Program-made: the position numbers and the translations under genes | In this document: in pieces, positions 25,971-37,540 of the stretch | Layout of the letters: every line of letters begins with the position of its first letter | Position numbering within the stretch: the first letter of the stretch is position 1 | Notes under the pieces: model-generated | Database searches by the model: none | Told to the model about the DNA's origin: nothing | The model's input: only the letters and a program-made list of their open reading frames with translations | Source: Eutypa lata | Taxonomy: Eukaryota; Ascomycota; Sordariomycetes; Xylariales; Diatrypaceae | DNA length: 64,000 nt | Direction: 5' to 3' | NCBI GenBank assembly: GCA_022661535.1 | Contig: JAKULF010000006.1 | Span: 930,001 to 994,000 of the forward strand

Positions 25971-27185
25971 GAAGAGTATAACTGTAATGAAGAACAGTTG
26001 ATGTTCTAATCTTATCAGGATTATATTTCATAGGTAGCTGTAATAATAGCAATATTATGGTTCGTACAGACTATCATACGTTATAATAGGGATAGGTTAG
26101 CAATATATGCCTTAAGATGGTTGCTATAATAACTGCCAAAGCAGAGCTTTGTCCTCCTGGTAGTTATTCATTAGTCTTTCATGAATAGAACAACCAAAAT
26201 TGACTCTCCACGGGTTTCGAGAATAATAGCGATATACGCGCAGTGTTATTTTTTACTAGGACAACTGACAAAGACCGGGAAAGATGAATCCAATCTGATC
26301 AGCCATTAAAAATTATGTGACGGAATGACACGATCGAAGACATATCCAACAGAGCCACCTTACATTCCAGTGTCGGAACAAAGGGATGATCCAACTACAG
26401 AATCTTGCTTGTTGCTTCCTTCGATAGGCTAGATACCACAACCTGGCTACCAAGATAGTAAGTATTTCGCCGAGCATTACCCCTAGGTAGGTAACATAAA
26501 CTACAGTTAGAACTAGCCCAGTCGTCACACATAGAACACCCCCCTTTGTGATTCTGTTTCACCAGTTACCAACAGCTCTGATCCAATGGCGAATGTAATT
26601 ATTTGCTTGGGTGCGTTGTTACTTATCGTAACTATTACAAGTTCACGGAACACACGGTCAATGCCAAGTTGAAACTATTATTGCTTTGATTTCTTTAAAA
26701 GTATTTACCTCTAAATACAACTAGGCAACCTGTCGCCAGCCTATCAGCTATTTACTCCTGCAGAATGGCGCTTCTCATCCATTTCAGCCCAGTAAGGTTT
26801 GATCTATTTATTTATATATCATAGCCCGTTATGTCAGATTTCAATAAATCTGTTTCATGCCTTAATCATTCTAAACCTCTTTTCACTGTGGAGTTAAGGT
26901 GTGCGGTACCTGTATGTCACGGTACCAAAGTGGCATCTCCGAGGAGTACTCTAAGAGACGATGTAGACGTTTAGTCGACCTTTTGTGGTATAGTGGTATG
27001 CTTCGTATCCGTACCATTACATTATAACCACAACCGTGACCGGCCAAATCCCCACAATACGATCTGCCCTTACTTAAAATATAACCAACCGCCCACACCA
27101 TGGAAGTAGAAAGATAGGTAGAATATTAAACCCAGCATCTGGTCGGATATCGAGCTTGTCGAGGTCTGGAGTACGTTTAATTTGA
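25971..27185. other. Intergenic, AT-rich
   Basis: About 1.2 kb of AT-rich, stop-dense DNA with no gene, tRNA or clear repeat. Confidence 0.5.
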
Positions 27186-27812
27186 GCCACCTTAATAACG
27201 ATTATACCGATCTCTACCTTTCCAAGTCGAAGTTCACACCATGCTCAAGGGCTCGCCCTTTCCCACGCGTACACGACCGCCGACAAGACGAACGTTGCCT
27301 CTATCGGAGCCCCAGGCAGAAGAGTCCACGTGAATCACATAATTGCGCTTGACAGAGTCCCGAAGCGGAACCTCGTGGTTGGCCTCGGGAGGCCGAGTTC
27401 AAAATTTAGCGTGAAGGAATACGTACTGGATCACGGATCTTTACAACTGCGGGATTCACGAAAATGGGTGCTGGGACAGCTTGGGCACTTCTGCAGGTCT
27501 GCCAACACTCCTTACGGGTACATCTAAACAGACAAAGAACTGGCCACGTGCTACTTGAAGAAGAATGAAGGCCCCGACAAATTTATGGTATATGTCATGC
27601 CGATTCCGTGGTCCTCGCATGGCCCAACGGTGCTCACGACGGATCTTGGCCTGTGGTGGCTCTGCATGAAGGCCTTGTCGCCTGAATACGATCCTCAAAT
27701 AGAAGAAATTGCGCCTTCCGAAGCTGCTCCAGCTCCATCAGCACAGGATCCATATCCCCTTCCGGAACAAAGTTACTATGATCCCAAACAATTCTTCCAC
27801 CCAGATCCTTAG
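27186..27812 (+). pseudogene. Broken conserved fungal protein of unknown function
   Basis: One frame is coding-like from about 27237 to 27812: ..AYTTADKTNVASIGAPGRRV, ALDRVPKRNLVVGLGRPSS, NTPYGYI, stop, TDKELATCYL, VYVMPIPWSSHGPTVLTTDL and LWWLCMKALSPEYDP. The stop TAA at 27525-27527 sits inside a block that I recall, from related fungal proteins, as YGYI-Q-T-[DE]-x-E-L, so the codon was probably CAA (one C-to-T change). Just upstream (about 27190-27235) the coding-like reading moves to another frame (HLNNDYTDLYLSKSKF), which suggests a further indel. No start codon was found in frame. Proteins of this type lie near FTA2-like genes in other fungi as far as I recall; their function is unknown. 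Either half could still be read as a short protein. Confidence 0.6.
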
Positions 27813-28087
27813 ATCCTTCGACGACATGGATTCTTTCGGTAATGACTTTAGATTTAATGAAAGCTTGTAGAAATAAAATAATCCCTTAGGATATATTAAG
27901 CAATCTTGGTGATGAAAGGAGTTATAGTTTTTGTGCAATGGAAATGTTAATGGAAATGCGTCTTATATCATAACAGGGTGATGATTTATGTAAAATAATC
28001 TATTATATGAATCGCATACGTTATACAGGATGTCCTTTTTAAGTCCTATAACTTCTATCTTGAAAGCTTCTCTGCTTTATATGCATA

Positions 28088-29420
28088 ATGTATAGTGATG
28101 CTATCATCGTTAGTGCCGGACTTGTGGGCTTGTATTTGTCACACGCCCTCTCTAGAGCAAACATCGACTACATCGTGCTTGAGCAGTGTGATTCGGTACT
28201 ACGGCACCAAGGCGCCGGCGTTACTTTATACCCACAAACAATTACGCTGTTGGACCAGATCGGCCTCCATGAGAAAGCTAAGGACTATATGACACACCAC
28301 ACCATGTCAGATATTTAGCTCAGAATGGCAAAGTGATCAAATCAACTCCACTGTGGTCTGTATTATGAGAACGGTGAGCAAACCCGCTATGATCACTCTA
28401 TTTCCAAGGGAGAGTTGTAGCTAAGTCACACCGTATTAGCCATGCGTACCCGCTAGTCGGCTTCTCCCGCGGGGACTTGATTGCGCTTCTTTACGAGAAT
28501 CTCGCAGAGACGGATACGCGGATAAAGACCGATGCAGCCGTCGTTGACATAGAAGTGCACGAGAACGGCGTCAAGGTCTATTTGAAAGATGGAAGTATAA
28601 AAGAAGGTTCCATTGTTGTCGGCGTCGACGGCATCTATAGCAAAACGCGCCAGATAATGCAGCGGCTGGCTCAGACACCGCCCGACACATGGCCCATGAC
28701 TGCTGCGTATCAAGGCCTTTACGGAGACTTTCATTCCTGCCCCGGTCTTAATCAAGGCACCTTCTACCAGTCACGCGGCAGTGGTATTGTGTCGCAGGCT
28801 ATGTCCGGCGAGGATAAGGGACACTTCGCCATTCTACGGGCCATTTCGCCGACAGCAGACCCGAAGAGGTACACGACCGAGGACCGAGATAGTCTCGCCG
28901 ACGAGTTTTCAAATACCGTAGTGGCACCCGGCATCCGCTTCAAAGCCATATGGGAGCGTACCGTGAAGGAGACCGCCGCAATGGTGAACCAGGAGGAAGG
29001 GTCTTGCGATAAGTGGTATCACGGGCGGATTGCGCTTGCGGGCGACGCCGTACATAAGGTCACGTCTGTAACCGGCATGGGCGTTAACGTTAGCATCAAC
29101 TCGGCTGCGGCGCTAGCTAACGAGCTGTACCGTACCCTACAGTCCGAACCCGACCCGAGCACGGGGGCGGTCGAGGACGCCTTCTTCCGGTACCAGCAGA
29201 TCCGGGACCCCGAGGCCAGCCAGCTTCACACTATAGGCAGAATGCAGATCCGCGGCGTGACTTGGGCAACTTGGGCGGACTGGTTTTTTGACCTGCTTCG
29301 TCGATCCCTGGGTCGGTATAGACAGATTGGTGGGCCCCATCGGGGAGCTTATCAAAAGGGGGTAGATGCTGGAATACGTGCCGTTCGAGGACCGGAAGGT
29401 TCAGGTGCCTTGAGTTCACA
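28088..29420 (+). pseudogene. Decayed FAD-dependent monooxygenase
   Basis: The start (28088) gives DAIIVSAGLVGLYLSHALSR, the Rossmann dinucleotide-binding site, with GAGPVG changed to SAGLVG (first Gly to Ser, Pro to Leu). Residues LEQCDSVLRHQGAGVTLYPQ follow. The frame ends at TAG 28316. Homologous sequence continues in other frames (QNGKVIKSTPLWSV near 28320-28365), with a likely intron at about 28374-28439 (gtgagc..ttag). A long open block runs from about 28440 to 29295 (RGDLIALLYENL, IVVGVDGIYSKTRQIMQ, and the second FAD motif RIALAGDAVHKVTSVTGMG). Another one-base slip near 29295 moves the tail (FVDPWVGIDRLVGPIGELIK, MLEYVPFEDRKVQVP) to a frame with TAG at 29363 and TGA at 29411. The family includes secondary-metabolite epoxidases and hydroxylases of the PaxM kind. 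With at least three indels and three stops it cannot make a full enzyme. Confidence 0.82.
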
Positions 29421-29569
29421 CCCCTGCTTCACAAGAATGATCTATTTGAATGCTTCTGGCATTTGGAGAAATGACACAATAGTGTATGGATGGAGCGCCC
29501 TTCAGTTGCTACGCGTCCCTAGGGCAGCTTTGAAAGAAAGGATAGCTTGGAGAGATAATTTGTATTAAT

Positions 29570-30533
29570 CATGGTTATTATGTAGGTAGCTCGTCCACTG
29601 GCTTATGCGACACGTTAACTTATCACTTCTTTTATTTAGCTGCTATTAGTTTTCATCATCATTATCACCATTAAATACTACGTATAGATCACTAGCCACT
29701 CCTTGCCATTTTGGTTTGAAATGTAAAGTTGTAATATATTGCTGTATAATTTATAAAAGCATTACATAGCTTTGATGATCGCTCGCATCTTTTGCGTCTT
29801 GTTTACGACCACTCGTTACACTGAGCGTTGCATTAAGATCTACGACATGTCGCGTCGCATCTTATATAAATTATATAGCTGTATATATGAGCCACTGGGA
29901 CACTTGTCACAACAGTGTCTGGGCAGCTGCACCTACCCGATGTCGGCTTACACCCGTTTATATAAGTCGGAGGTAAACCCTCTGTGACAAGGATGTAAAG
30001 GCTTGGAACTGAGGTTCTATTCAACTAATAATTTTCTTTGGTCCTAAGGTCCATAATGTTTTTCTGTCTACTCTGGACGACCTGTAGGGTCGTTTATTAT
30101 ATATACACAAAGTAAAGTTACGTATCTATAATACCCTTATTGCCGTCCTAGCCGCTAATAATAACTGTTGGCTCTTATTAAGTATCCATGCACTCCTGTG
30201 ATCGTCGTATAACCTTCAAATATTAAAGTGTTGGCCTTCGGCTGCATTCCTTTGCAGCTGTCCTGCAGCCAACACACATGGCTCCATTCCCCGTGTGATA
30301 CCCTTCGATTTTAAAGGTCCTCCCTCTCAATGCAGCCTCCCACATTACCCTGTAACCGCCTACTTTGGCAAATGTCCTTCAAGTATCTATTGTCAACAGA
30401 TTAGAATCACACCTATCTGACCGCTTGTGTCCCAGACGCCAAATCTAATTTATTTTCGGAACACCGAGCATCATTCCTACGCTCCGGCTCTTTAGGACGG
30501 TCGATTTACAGCACCGTTAAACCCAAAGCCAAC
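29570..30533. other. Intergenic, AT-rich
   Basis: About 1 kb without a supportable gene, including an AT-rich part near 29640-29770 and repeated short motifs. It holds the promoter of the cupin locus. Confidence 0.5.
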
Positions 30534-31360
30534 ATGCAGTCGCCAGATCCTGACCGGGTCATTGAAGTGTAGGCTTGCAATACGCCGGCATCGGGTATAA
30601 TCTCACTCTGCGTAGTTTCGATGGAGCCATAAGCTTCCGCATACTCGACAATCCCGAGCGTGCTTACCTTGCCGAGGTCTCGTTCTATTCGAATCATCCC
30701 CTGGTACCTACTCCTTTCAACCCGTCGGCCAAGCCACCAGCGCACTTCCACCCATACCAGACCGAGTATATTCAGGTCATCGCCGGCAACGCTATCGTCG
30801 AAGTAGAAGGCCGGGAGATCCTTTTGTCACCCGAGGATGGCGAGTTCCAAGTTCGTGCCGGGGCGCATCATCGCCTGTATCCACCCCAGAGCGCGACAAC
30901 GATTCCGGAGGAGCAGCGTCAGCCATCCCCCGAGATCAAACTTACCACCTCCGGCCAGAAAGTGCCTCAGGCCTTCCACGAGGATGTACTCTTTCTGGAA
31001 AACTGGTATTGCTACCTAAATGATATCACTGCAAAGGGCACCAAGATAGACTTCATCCAATTGTTGTCGGTGAGTACCGCTTGCTCATTATCCCTATTCT
31101 CGAACGTTAAAGCAGGTTCTCATCTCATGTCTTGGTACGGCTAGATGTTCGATGCTGCATGGTCTTACGTCTCTCTGCCGGGCTGGCTCCCGTTCGGCAG
31201 AATCATATCACGAACCGCTGGCATAGCGGTCGGTCGGTGGATTGGCGGTACATTAGGTTATCAACCTTGTGCATGGACTACAGATTGGGATGTAGCTTGC
31301 GAAAAGATGGAAACATCGCTCTTCCAACGGCGGTTCGCCGACAAAAGAGCATTGGAATGA
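30534..31360 (+). pseudogene. Cupin-domain protein with a damaged 5' end
   Basis: The core is exon 30572-31069 joined to exon 31145-31360 by a 75-base intron (gtgagt..gctag). It reads QYAGIGYNLTLRSFDGAISF, then the cupin metal-site pattern AHFHPYQTEYIQVIAG with GAHHRLYPP. After the intron comes a C-terminal part with PGWLPFGRIISRTAGIAVGR and TDWDVACEKMETSLFQRRF. The best start (ccaacATG, 30534) encodes MQSPDPDRVIEV and then meets TAG at 30570. Removing one copy of the repeated GT in GAAGTGTAGG would join it in frame to the cupin core, so a two-base duplication is the simplest lesion. A distant upstream exon spliced at the cag/tag near 30571 cannot be ruled out. Function unknown. It sits between two broken flavoenzyme genes and may belong to the same former pathway. 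Confidence 0.6.
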
Positions 31361-32011
31361 CTGTGTTATTGGATACAGAGGCATGCGGGACTGAAAGTTT
31401 TGACGCAATACTTAGGTGAGATGGGATAAGAACACACCAGCAAGTTGTAAGAGATATCGATCACTTAGCCAACAATCACTTATATAACGATTGTACCAAA
31501 GCTATGTCCTGGACATGATATTCTGCGCGGCCTAATTTGAAAGCAAGTCCACGTTCACTAATAGAGTAACGTTAGAGCCCTCGAACAAAAAGGTGGTATA
31601 TACAAGGTATAAAGTCTTTGCTTTTATTTTGGAATTTAGATATCCCATAACCCGCTATTATGAGGATTAAAAGATGATCATTCCAAGTTACCGGGCCGTA
31701 CTTTCTACTTTAATAGGTCAAGATCATAAGATTAATATGATACCATGCACTATGAGTAAATCGATGGTTATAGGCGACCGACCCTATTACTTCGTATATC
31801 TTAAATAGCTATTTGTAGCCTTTTAATAATCCTTTTCCATGATAAATAACTTTATCTGCCTTTTGAAACATGACCCATAGCCACATATGAATTCATCAAC
31901 ATTGGCAGAAAGTCCTTGCCAGGACCTGCATTATCGCCTATGTAGCCCCAAATGCCCTAAGATCACACCTTTCATCTAAAGAATCACGCACACGCAAATT
32001 CCCCCTTTCAT
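31361..32011. other. Intergenic, AT-rich
   Basis: About 650 bases of AT-rich spacer; nothing recognised. Confidence 0.6.
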
Positions 32012-34055
32012 TTAAGCCAGAGATAAAAGAAAGCCTCCGTTCTGCAGTTTTTGTTGAAATGTCTGTGACGCGTCGTACTTTTCGGAGATTGCTCTCAGCT
32101 TGGCGAGACTATCAGGCCCATACGAAGCGAGGGTGTTTTGGTCCCTTGACGCATGATCCATGCAGATAAAGGGGAGGTATAGCCCCTGTTCTTGAGCAAG
32201 TCTATCCCAGTAATCGGAGGTCTCAATCGAAACGGACCGTACGAGATCATCGTCTTCCTACTTGTCCCAGTCCACCAACGTTGACCACCCTAGTGGTTGA
32301 AGGGTTAGCTAGAAACCACCCTATAAAGTGACTGTTGAATGCCCGCGAACAGAGAAAATGACTTACATGTATGGCCCTCCTCAGGAATATTCAAGGGATT
32401 GCCACCATTGGACGCCGCTTGCATCGCTAGCTGGCGTGTGAAATTGGTTCCAAGGTGAAATTCTGACTCGCGCCAGTGGCTTCATGTACCGCAATTGCCT
32501 TTTCCCGCCAGAATCGATTTGTCTTCTCGTAGAACACGGCGCCGATCCGTGACGCGGTGGTTCTATAATCGTGCCTGATATTGTTCAGCATCTCTGCAGT
32601 GAATCATTTTCTACAGTGTCCTTACCTTCTAGGCTGGGTGGATGCGAGGCTCCCAAGAATGGTGGTAAGCGTGCCAGTCGTACTGTTAGTTGAAGGTACA
32701 GCAGCTACTTCTAGAGGCTCAATTTCGTAGAACAGTTGAAATGTCTCCGGTGAATCTGCTGCCTCGGAGTAGAATAGAAGAGCGGTGCTACGATCTATTC
32801 CCAGAACAAAATTAAGATTGCCCCTGAGGTCTTGGGAACTATTGCGTTGCCAATTGGCAAACGCGTTAAGTACTTCTGAAGTCTGATTAACTGAATAGAC
32901 GTTCGCTTGAAACCAGATGGTCCTGATAGGCTTAGTTGCAAGATCGTATTGCGTGACAATTCCGAAATTTGGTCCACCGCCTTTTAACGCCCAGAACAAA
33001 TCGCCGTGTGCGGTGAGATTGGCGTCTACAACAGAACCGTTGAAAAGTAAGACCTATATGAGAGAAGGTAAATCAGTTGAAACCCATGGTCCATTGTACG
33101 GACTGCAAGGACGTACTTCAAAGTTTAGGGCATTGTCTGCAGCCAGGCCATACTGTGCTGAAAGACAGGATAATGAGCTTGATTGACTAAGGTGACAGCT
33201 ACTATAGAGGTGGGAGGAACGTCTGCTTATATACACAATCAGCCATGTTGGCTTGTACTGATACATCCACCACTCATAGCTTTGACCCCTTAATTCAACA
33301 TACTGGCCGGAAGCAAAATGTAACCCGCCTATCTGTGGATAAGTTTTGGCAAAGCTTGGTGTTTGACTAGTACTGACCACCTATGATGGATCCTCCAGCT
33401 CCTATAGATGGCATTCGTGCACCAATAACTGTAACTCCACTCGGGTCTGTGACAGCCGTCACGTCACCCCATTTTGCCCCAGGGGCAACACTAACAATGG
33501 CCTTATCTGAGGTGAGGCTAACTTCTTTTAATCGTTGCAGATCTACGGGAATTCCCTCTCCAATGCTGGAGGAACCTGGGTTTGGTGAATGACCCTCGCT
33601 ACGAATGGCGAACTTGGCTTGATGAAAGTCGATGATCTTGATGGACGTGGAGACTTGATCAGTGCTTATAGGCTGCAAGATGCAGTGCGGCTCAACGACA
33701 CAAGCTTGAGACCTGTTGATTTATGTTAGCCCAGACCACAAAGACATGGACTGCTGAAAGTATACCAGTTTTCGCCGACAATAGTTTGGTTCAAAGGAGC
33801 AAGATCGACTTGATCTTCTCCAAGGGCCAGTTGAGCGGCTTTGCAAGCGCTGTCTAATACAGAGACATTTTAGACCTCTGCCTCGGCAAGAGACGCTTCG
33901 AGGGACTCTGCTTCTAGATTGGAGATGCCCAGGCCTGCGTAGAACTCTCTGCTCACTGTGGCATCGTAAGCTGCCACCGGCTGAAGCGAACCTATGATAA
34001 GTGCGGGAACGCAGTGCCACACGGAGCGTGCTCGCACTCCATTGATAAGTCTCAT
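32012..34055 (-). pseudogene. Decayed secreted FAD-binding oxidase (BBE-type)
   Basis: The start at 34055 gives a signal-like N-terminus. Coding continues past TAA at 33872-33870 in the same frame (..EAEV, stop, NVSVLDSACKAAQLALG) and is spliced at 33766/33712 into a block with RSEGHSPNPG, whose His is the expected flavin-linking residue. Later exons carry LSAQYGLAADNALNFEV and then GDLFWALKGGGPNFGIVTQY (about 33000-32930). The C-terminal BBE portion shows ASRDQNTLASYG.. and KLRAISEKYDASQTFQQKLQ. Lesions are the TAA above, a one-base slip near 32425 (before LAMQAASNGGNPLNIP) and TAG at 32260-32258 (after LVDWDK). The TAA is best explained as a former CAA. The enzyme would have been a secreted flavoprotein oxidase of a different branch from the intact gene at 4.8-6.9 kb. 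Confidence 0.82.
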
Positions 34056-35383
34056 ATCAGATGTGGGCTTTCAAGGTGTCCCAAGGAGAAGAGATGATGG
34101 TAGATATTCGAGTTTACTTCTTCATGCATGCATGGGCTTTGAGATGTTGGCGACCAAGAGAAAAGCAGGTTTAAAACCATGTATCAAGGGTTGCGTAACA
34201 TAAATGGCTTCTATTAAATTGAACTCGTTTGTTGAGTACTATGTGCTCTTAACTGCACTCACCGACAGTAAGATCTACTTTAAGCATTTCAAGGCGCGTC
34301 AATAGTTGCGATTAGGCCGCTTCCGCCAAGATGTCTGTGAAGGTGACACAGAATACCTGCGAATAGGTACACGCTGTATTTGAGCCCCTTAGGCCCCTAA
34401 TTTCGTATCCACGTTTCACTCGGGGTGGATAAAGGCTTATATGCATAGGTACATCGGGGCTAGGCTATGGCTATTGCATGCATACCGGTATTAACAAAGG
34501 AGCCCGAAAATCCTAGATTATCACGATGCGTGACATTGTAATAAAACTAGAGTACGTAGCCAATATAAGCCTAGGTATTCAAAGTCCAGACGGATTGGAA
34601 TCCTGTACCCTTGTGGCTTGCGAGCGAGAGCGGTTGGTCTGGCAGTGTGGCTTATCTGTCAAGGCAGAGATCAGTAGGTTAGTCGTGATAATATTTGTTT
34701 TTACTTTTTCTTTTCTTTTAACTTTTCAATAATTGAAATAATTTCAAATCTCATTAAATAGCTATTACTTAATATTGTAATATGGGTTTATTTAAACTTG
34801 TCATAAGGTGTGTATGAGAAAAAAATCTGTTGTGCAACAGTAACCCTTCTCTTAAGCCGTAGTGTACCGTATAGTATCGCCCTTCCCTTATTAATAACTT
34901 CCACTACCGACCAGTACTTGAACAACACTTCGACAACAAAGACGCCGAGACAAGACGAAGAGCCTATTTCACACCCAATAGTATTTTAATGTTTACCAAT
35001 GGCTTCAACTTTTGATATAAGCAGAAGCATACTTCAGCCACATGCATCCCCCATTCGTCCCTTGGCATAGGTATTGCTCTTGTGACGTATTGTTTCAGCT
35101 TTGTGTGTACCTATTTGTGTATCACTATAGGATTATTATTTGGTGGCGTACCTGGGCAACATGGTTGTCTTGAATAAGTAGTGGAACACAAAGTCAAGCC
35201 GTCTTGATATTTAAGACATGCATGGCCACTTTCCAAAAGTGATATGCCCTCCGTAACCTACCAGTTGATGGTACTCACTTCATGCTTTAGTAGGGGATTT
35301 ACGTTACGAGAGTATATAAACCATCCCTGGAACCACTCCAGTGCCATCTTCTCAATTCAATTAGGTCTGCCTAATTTTCCATA
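34056..35383. other. Intergenic between broken-gene strip and cluster
   Basis: About 1.3 kb, strongly AT-rich around 34690-34790, with no gene supported. It holds the promoter of the ATP-grasp-like gene. A TATA-like stretch lies at about 35311-35318 (agtatataaa), 65-70 bases before the start codon. Confidence 0.5.
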
Positions 35384-37013
35384 ATGCCTTTACATCGGCT
35401 TACCCAAGTCCAAGTCGCCGCTGGCCGTTGCGAGGATGGGCTTATTTCCAAGTCCATCAGTGACACCAACACTGGTACTTACTCCACAGAGGAGGCCCAA
35501 CATCAGTGGATGTTGTTGAAGTCCTGTCCAGAGCACCTTTGGCCCCGCGGCTCTCATCTTGCCGCTTGCCCAAGACCAATTCTCGTCGACCAAAAACACC
35601 AAGGACTATTACGGGATATGTCCGAATCTTTGACAATTGCCATTACTGATATTGTGGGACGGTGGTGGACCGATCGTGAGGCTAACCTGCCACAGCTAAT
35701 GCCACTGGAAAAGGAGGAGGAGGACATCCTCAGGGTAAGCGTTTCAATCCAGATTGTCTGTAGTATTGGAACAAGTACCGATATTAACTAATACCTCTGT
35801 TTGTTTACTATAGTGGATAGACAGCCAAGTTGTCTGTGGGAACATAGCCGAATATCAGCATTGCTTAGGATCGTGGCGACCGGATTTCCTCATAGAAATG
35901 GACGAAAACGGCGAAGAAATCTATAGAATCACAGAAATCAATGCACGTTTCGTCTTTAACGGCTTGATGCATCTAGCATACGGCCAGGAGAGCCTTCATC
36001 AGATGCTGGGGCAGAACAGTGCTTTCGTGACTGCCACTGATCCTGAAAAGGTAGACGCGTCCCTCCCACCCCCCATCCATTTCCCTCGCTCGCGAATACA
36101 TTGCTTACTGCGTTACCAGGTGTTGCAAGGGGCGTTTTCTCTCTTCGACCCCCGATATCCCTTGCATCTCCTGAAAGACGCGGAAGCGGGGATCGACATT
36201 CACATGTTCATACGCGCCGCCGAGCAACGCCTCGGCATCAAGCCCCGCCTGATCACCCCGGCCGACCTACGCCTGCTCCCCGACCCGCACCAGGCGTCCG
36301 GCTACCGGCTCTGCTGCGTCGTGGAGAGCACCGCGGCGGCAGGAGGGTGCTGGACCATGGTCGACGAGCGCAGCGGCGAGGCCTGGGAGGAGATCCGGCA
36401 GGTGGGCGTGGAGCTGCGCCAGCACGAGCTGGCGGGGCTGGGGCGCGAGCTGCTGCGCCAGGTCGGCCTGCGCTGCTTCAACGACCTGCGCACCGTCCTG
36501 CTGGTCCACGACAAGCGCATGCTCGGCGTGGTACGGCGGGAGGTACCGCGGCTGCAGCGCCGCGGCGTGCTCACCCCCGCCCAGGCGCGCGTCCTGCTCG
36601 CCGGCATCGCCGAGACCCTCCTGCCTGCCTCGGCGCCGCTGGGCGCGCTGCTGCGCGCTCAGCCCCAGCGGAAGGACGAGTACATCCTCAAGCCGATCCG
36701 CGGCGGCAAGGGGCAGGGCATCGTGTTCGGGGACGAGCTCAGCCCCGCGGCCTGGGCGACGGCCGTGCAGAGCATGGCGGCCCCGGGCTTGGTACTGCGC
36801 TCGGCGTATGTCGTGCAGAGACGCATTGTACCGGTTTCGTACGATATGGTTTTGCAAGACTCGGTCGGGCGCGTTCGCTACCCACTTGTCGGCACCTTTC
36901 ACATCGTAAATGGGGAGCTACTTGGTCTGGGCATATGGCGGGCTGGCAGTGGAAGGATTGTGGCCATTTCCTCGGGTGGTTCTTGGATGTGTTCTGTGGT
37001 GGTTCGTGCGTAG
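35384..37013 (+). CDS. ATP-grasp-like ligase candidate (uncharacterised fungal family)
   Basis: Three exons: 35384-35734, 35814-36050 and 36120-37013 (493 residues). The second intron (36051-36119) is a multiple of three and could be retained without a stop, but removing it joins TDPEK to VLQGAFSLFDP, the better reading. Notable blocks are WRPDFLIEMDENGEEIYRIT, EINARFVFNG, CFNDLRTVLLVHDKRMLG and the glycine-rich YILKPIRGGKGQGIVFG. Near the end come YPLVGTFHIVNGELLGLGIW and SSGGSWMC. The KP..GGKGQGI motif and the acidic/Asn residues fit a glutathionylspermidine-synthase-like ATP-grasp fold, which forms amide bonds through acyl-phosphates; this assignment is inference. It is the first gene of a compact group with an exporter, a dioxygenase and an adenylating enzyme. 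Exon 3 is very GC-rich while its flanks are AT-rich. Confidence 0.72.
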
Positions 37014-37540
37014 GAGGTCTGTTAGTCTTGCTAGGCTTCTTTATAATGAGCCACTCTATTGAGGCTATACTTTTTAAAGAGGCCATGTCCCATTTTTACG
37101 TGCTAGCTGTGATAAAGTGGTAGATACCATCGAAAATATACTACCACCTACTTAGCAGCCTATAGAATTATCATCACTACCGTTATGTAGCTGTTACTAC
37201 TACCTCGCTATTACCACCACCTAACTGTTACCACTACCCAAGTGCTACTATTATTTATTTACTGTGAAGAATCGGGGTGCAATTATGGTATATTGCTATC
37301 TCTGGTCTGCGATGAATGCAGCTATGATTGTTGTTGTGCTTGGTTATGTAGGCATGTAGGTTGCTGGTGGCTGCGTAGCAGCTCTTTTGCATACAATCCT
37401 AAATCTAAAGCCCTAGGTGCCCTATGCACCCACTTTCATCGCTTAGGGCACTACATTTACCCCAACCCGGTGTGTAGCGAGAAGCATAGCGGCAATGTCC
37501 CTTAGAAGTACTTGAAGATTATTGTGGACGCTTGCACGTC
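37014..37540. other. Intergenic, convergent 3' ends
   Basis: About 530 bases between the convergent ATP-grasp-like and ABC transporter genes, with tandem-like tact/ccac motifs near 37140-37250. No gene. Confidence 0.55.

Noticed and set aside
26970..27010. tggtatagtggta, resembling a tRNA D-arm
   Set aside because: No downstream T-arm or closing acceptor stem at the right distance.
36267..36902. 211-codon open frame antisense to the ATP-grasp-like gene
   Set aside because: Shadow of the GC-rich exon 3; no motif.
36101..37123. Long Arg/Ala-rich plus-strand frame overlapping the ATP-grasp-like gene
   Set aside because: Alternative frame of the same exon with biased composition and no domain.
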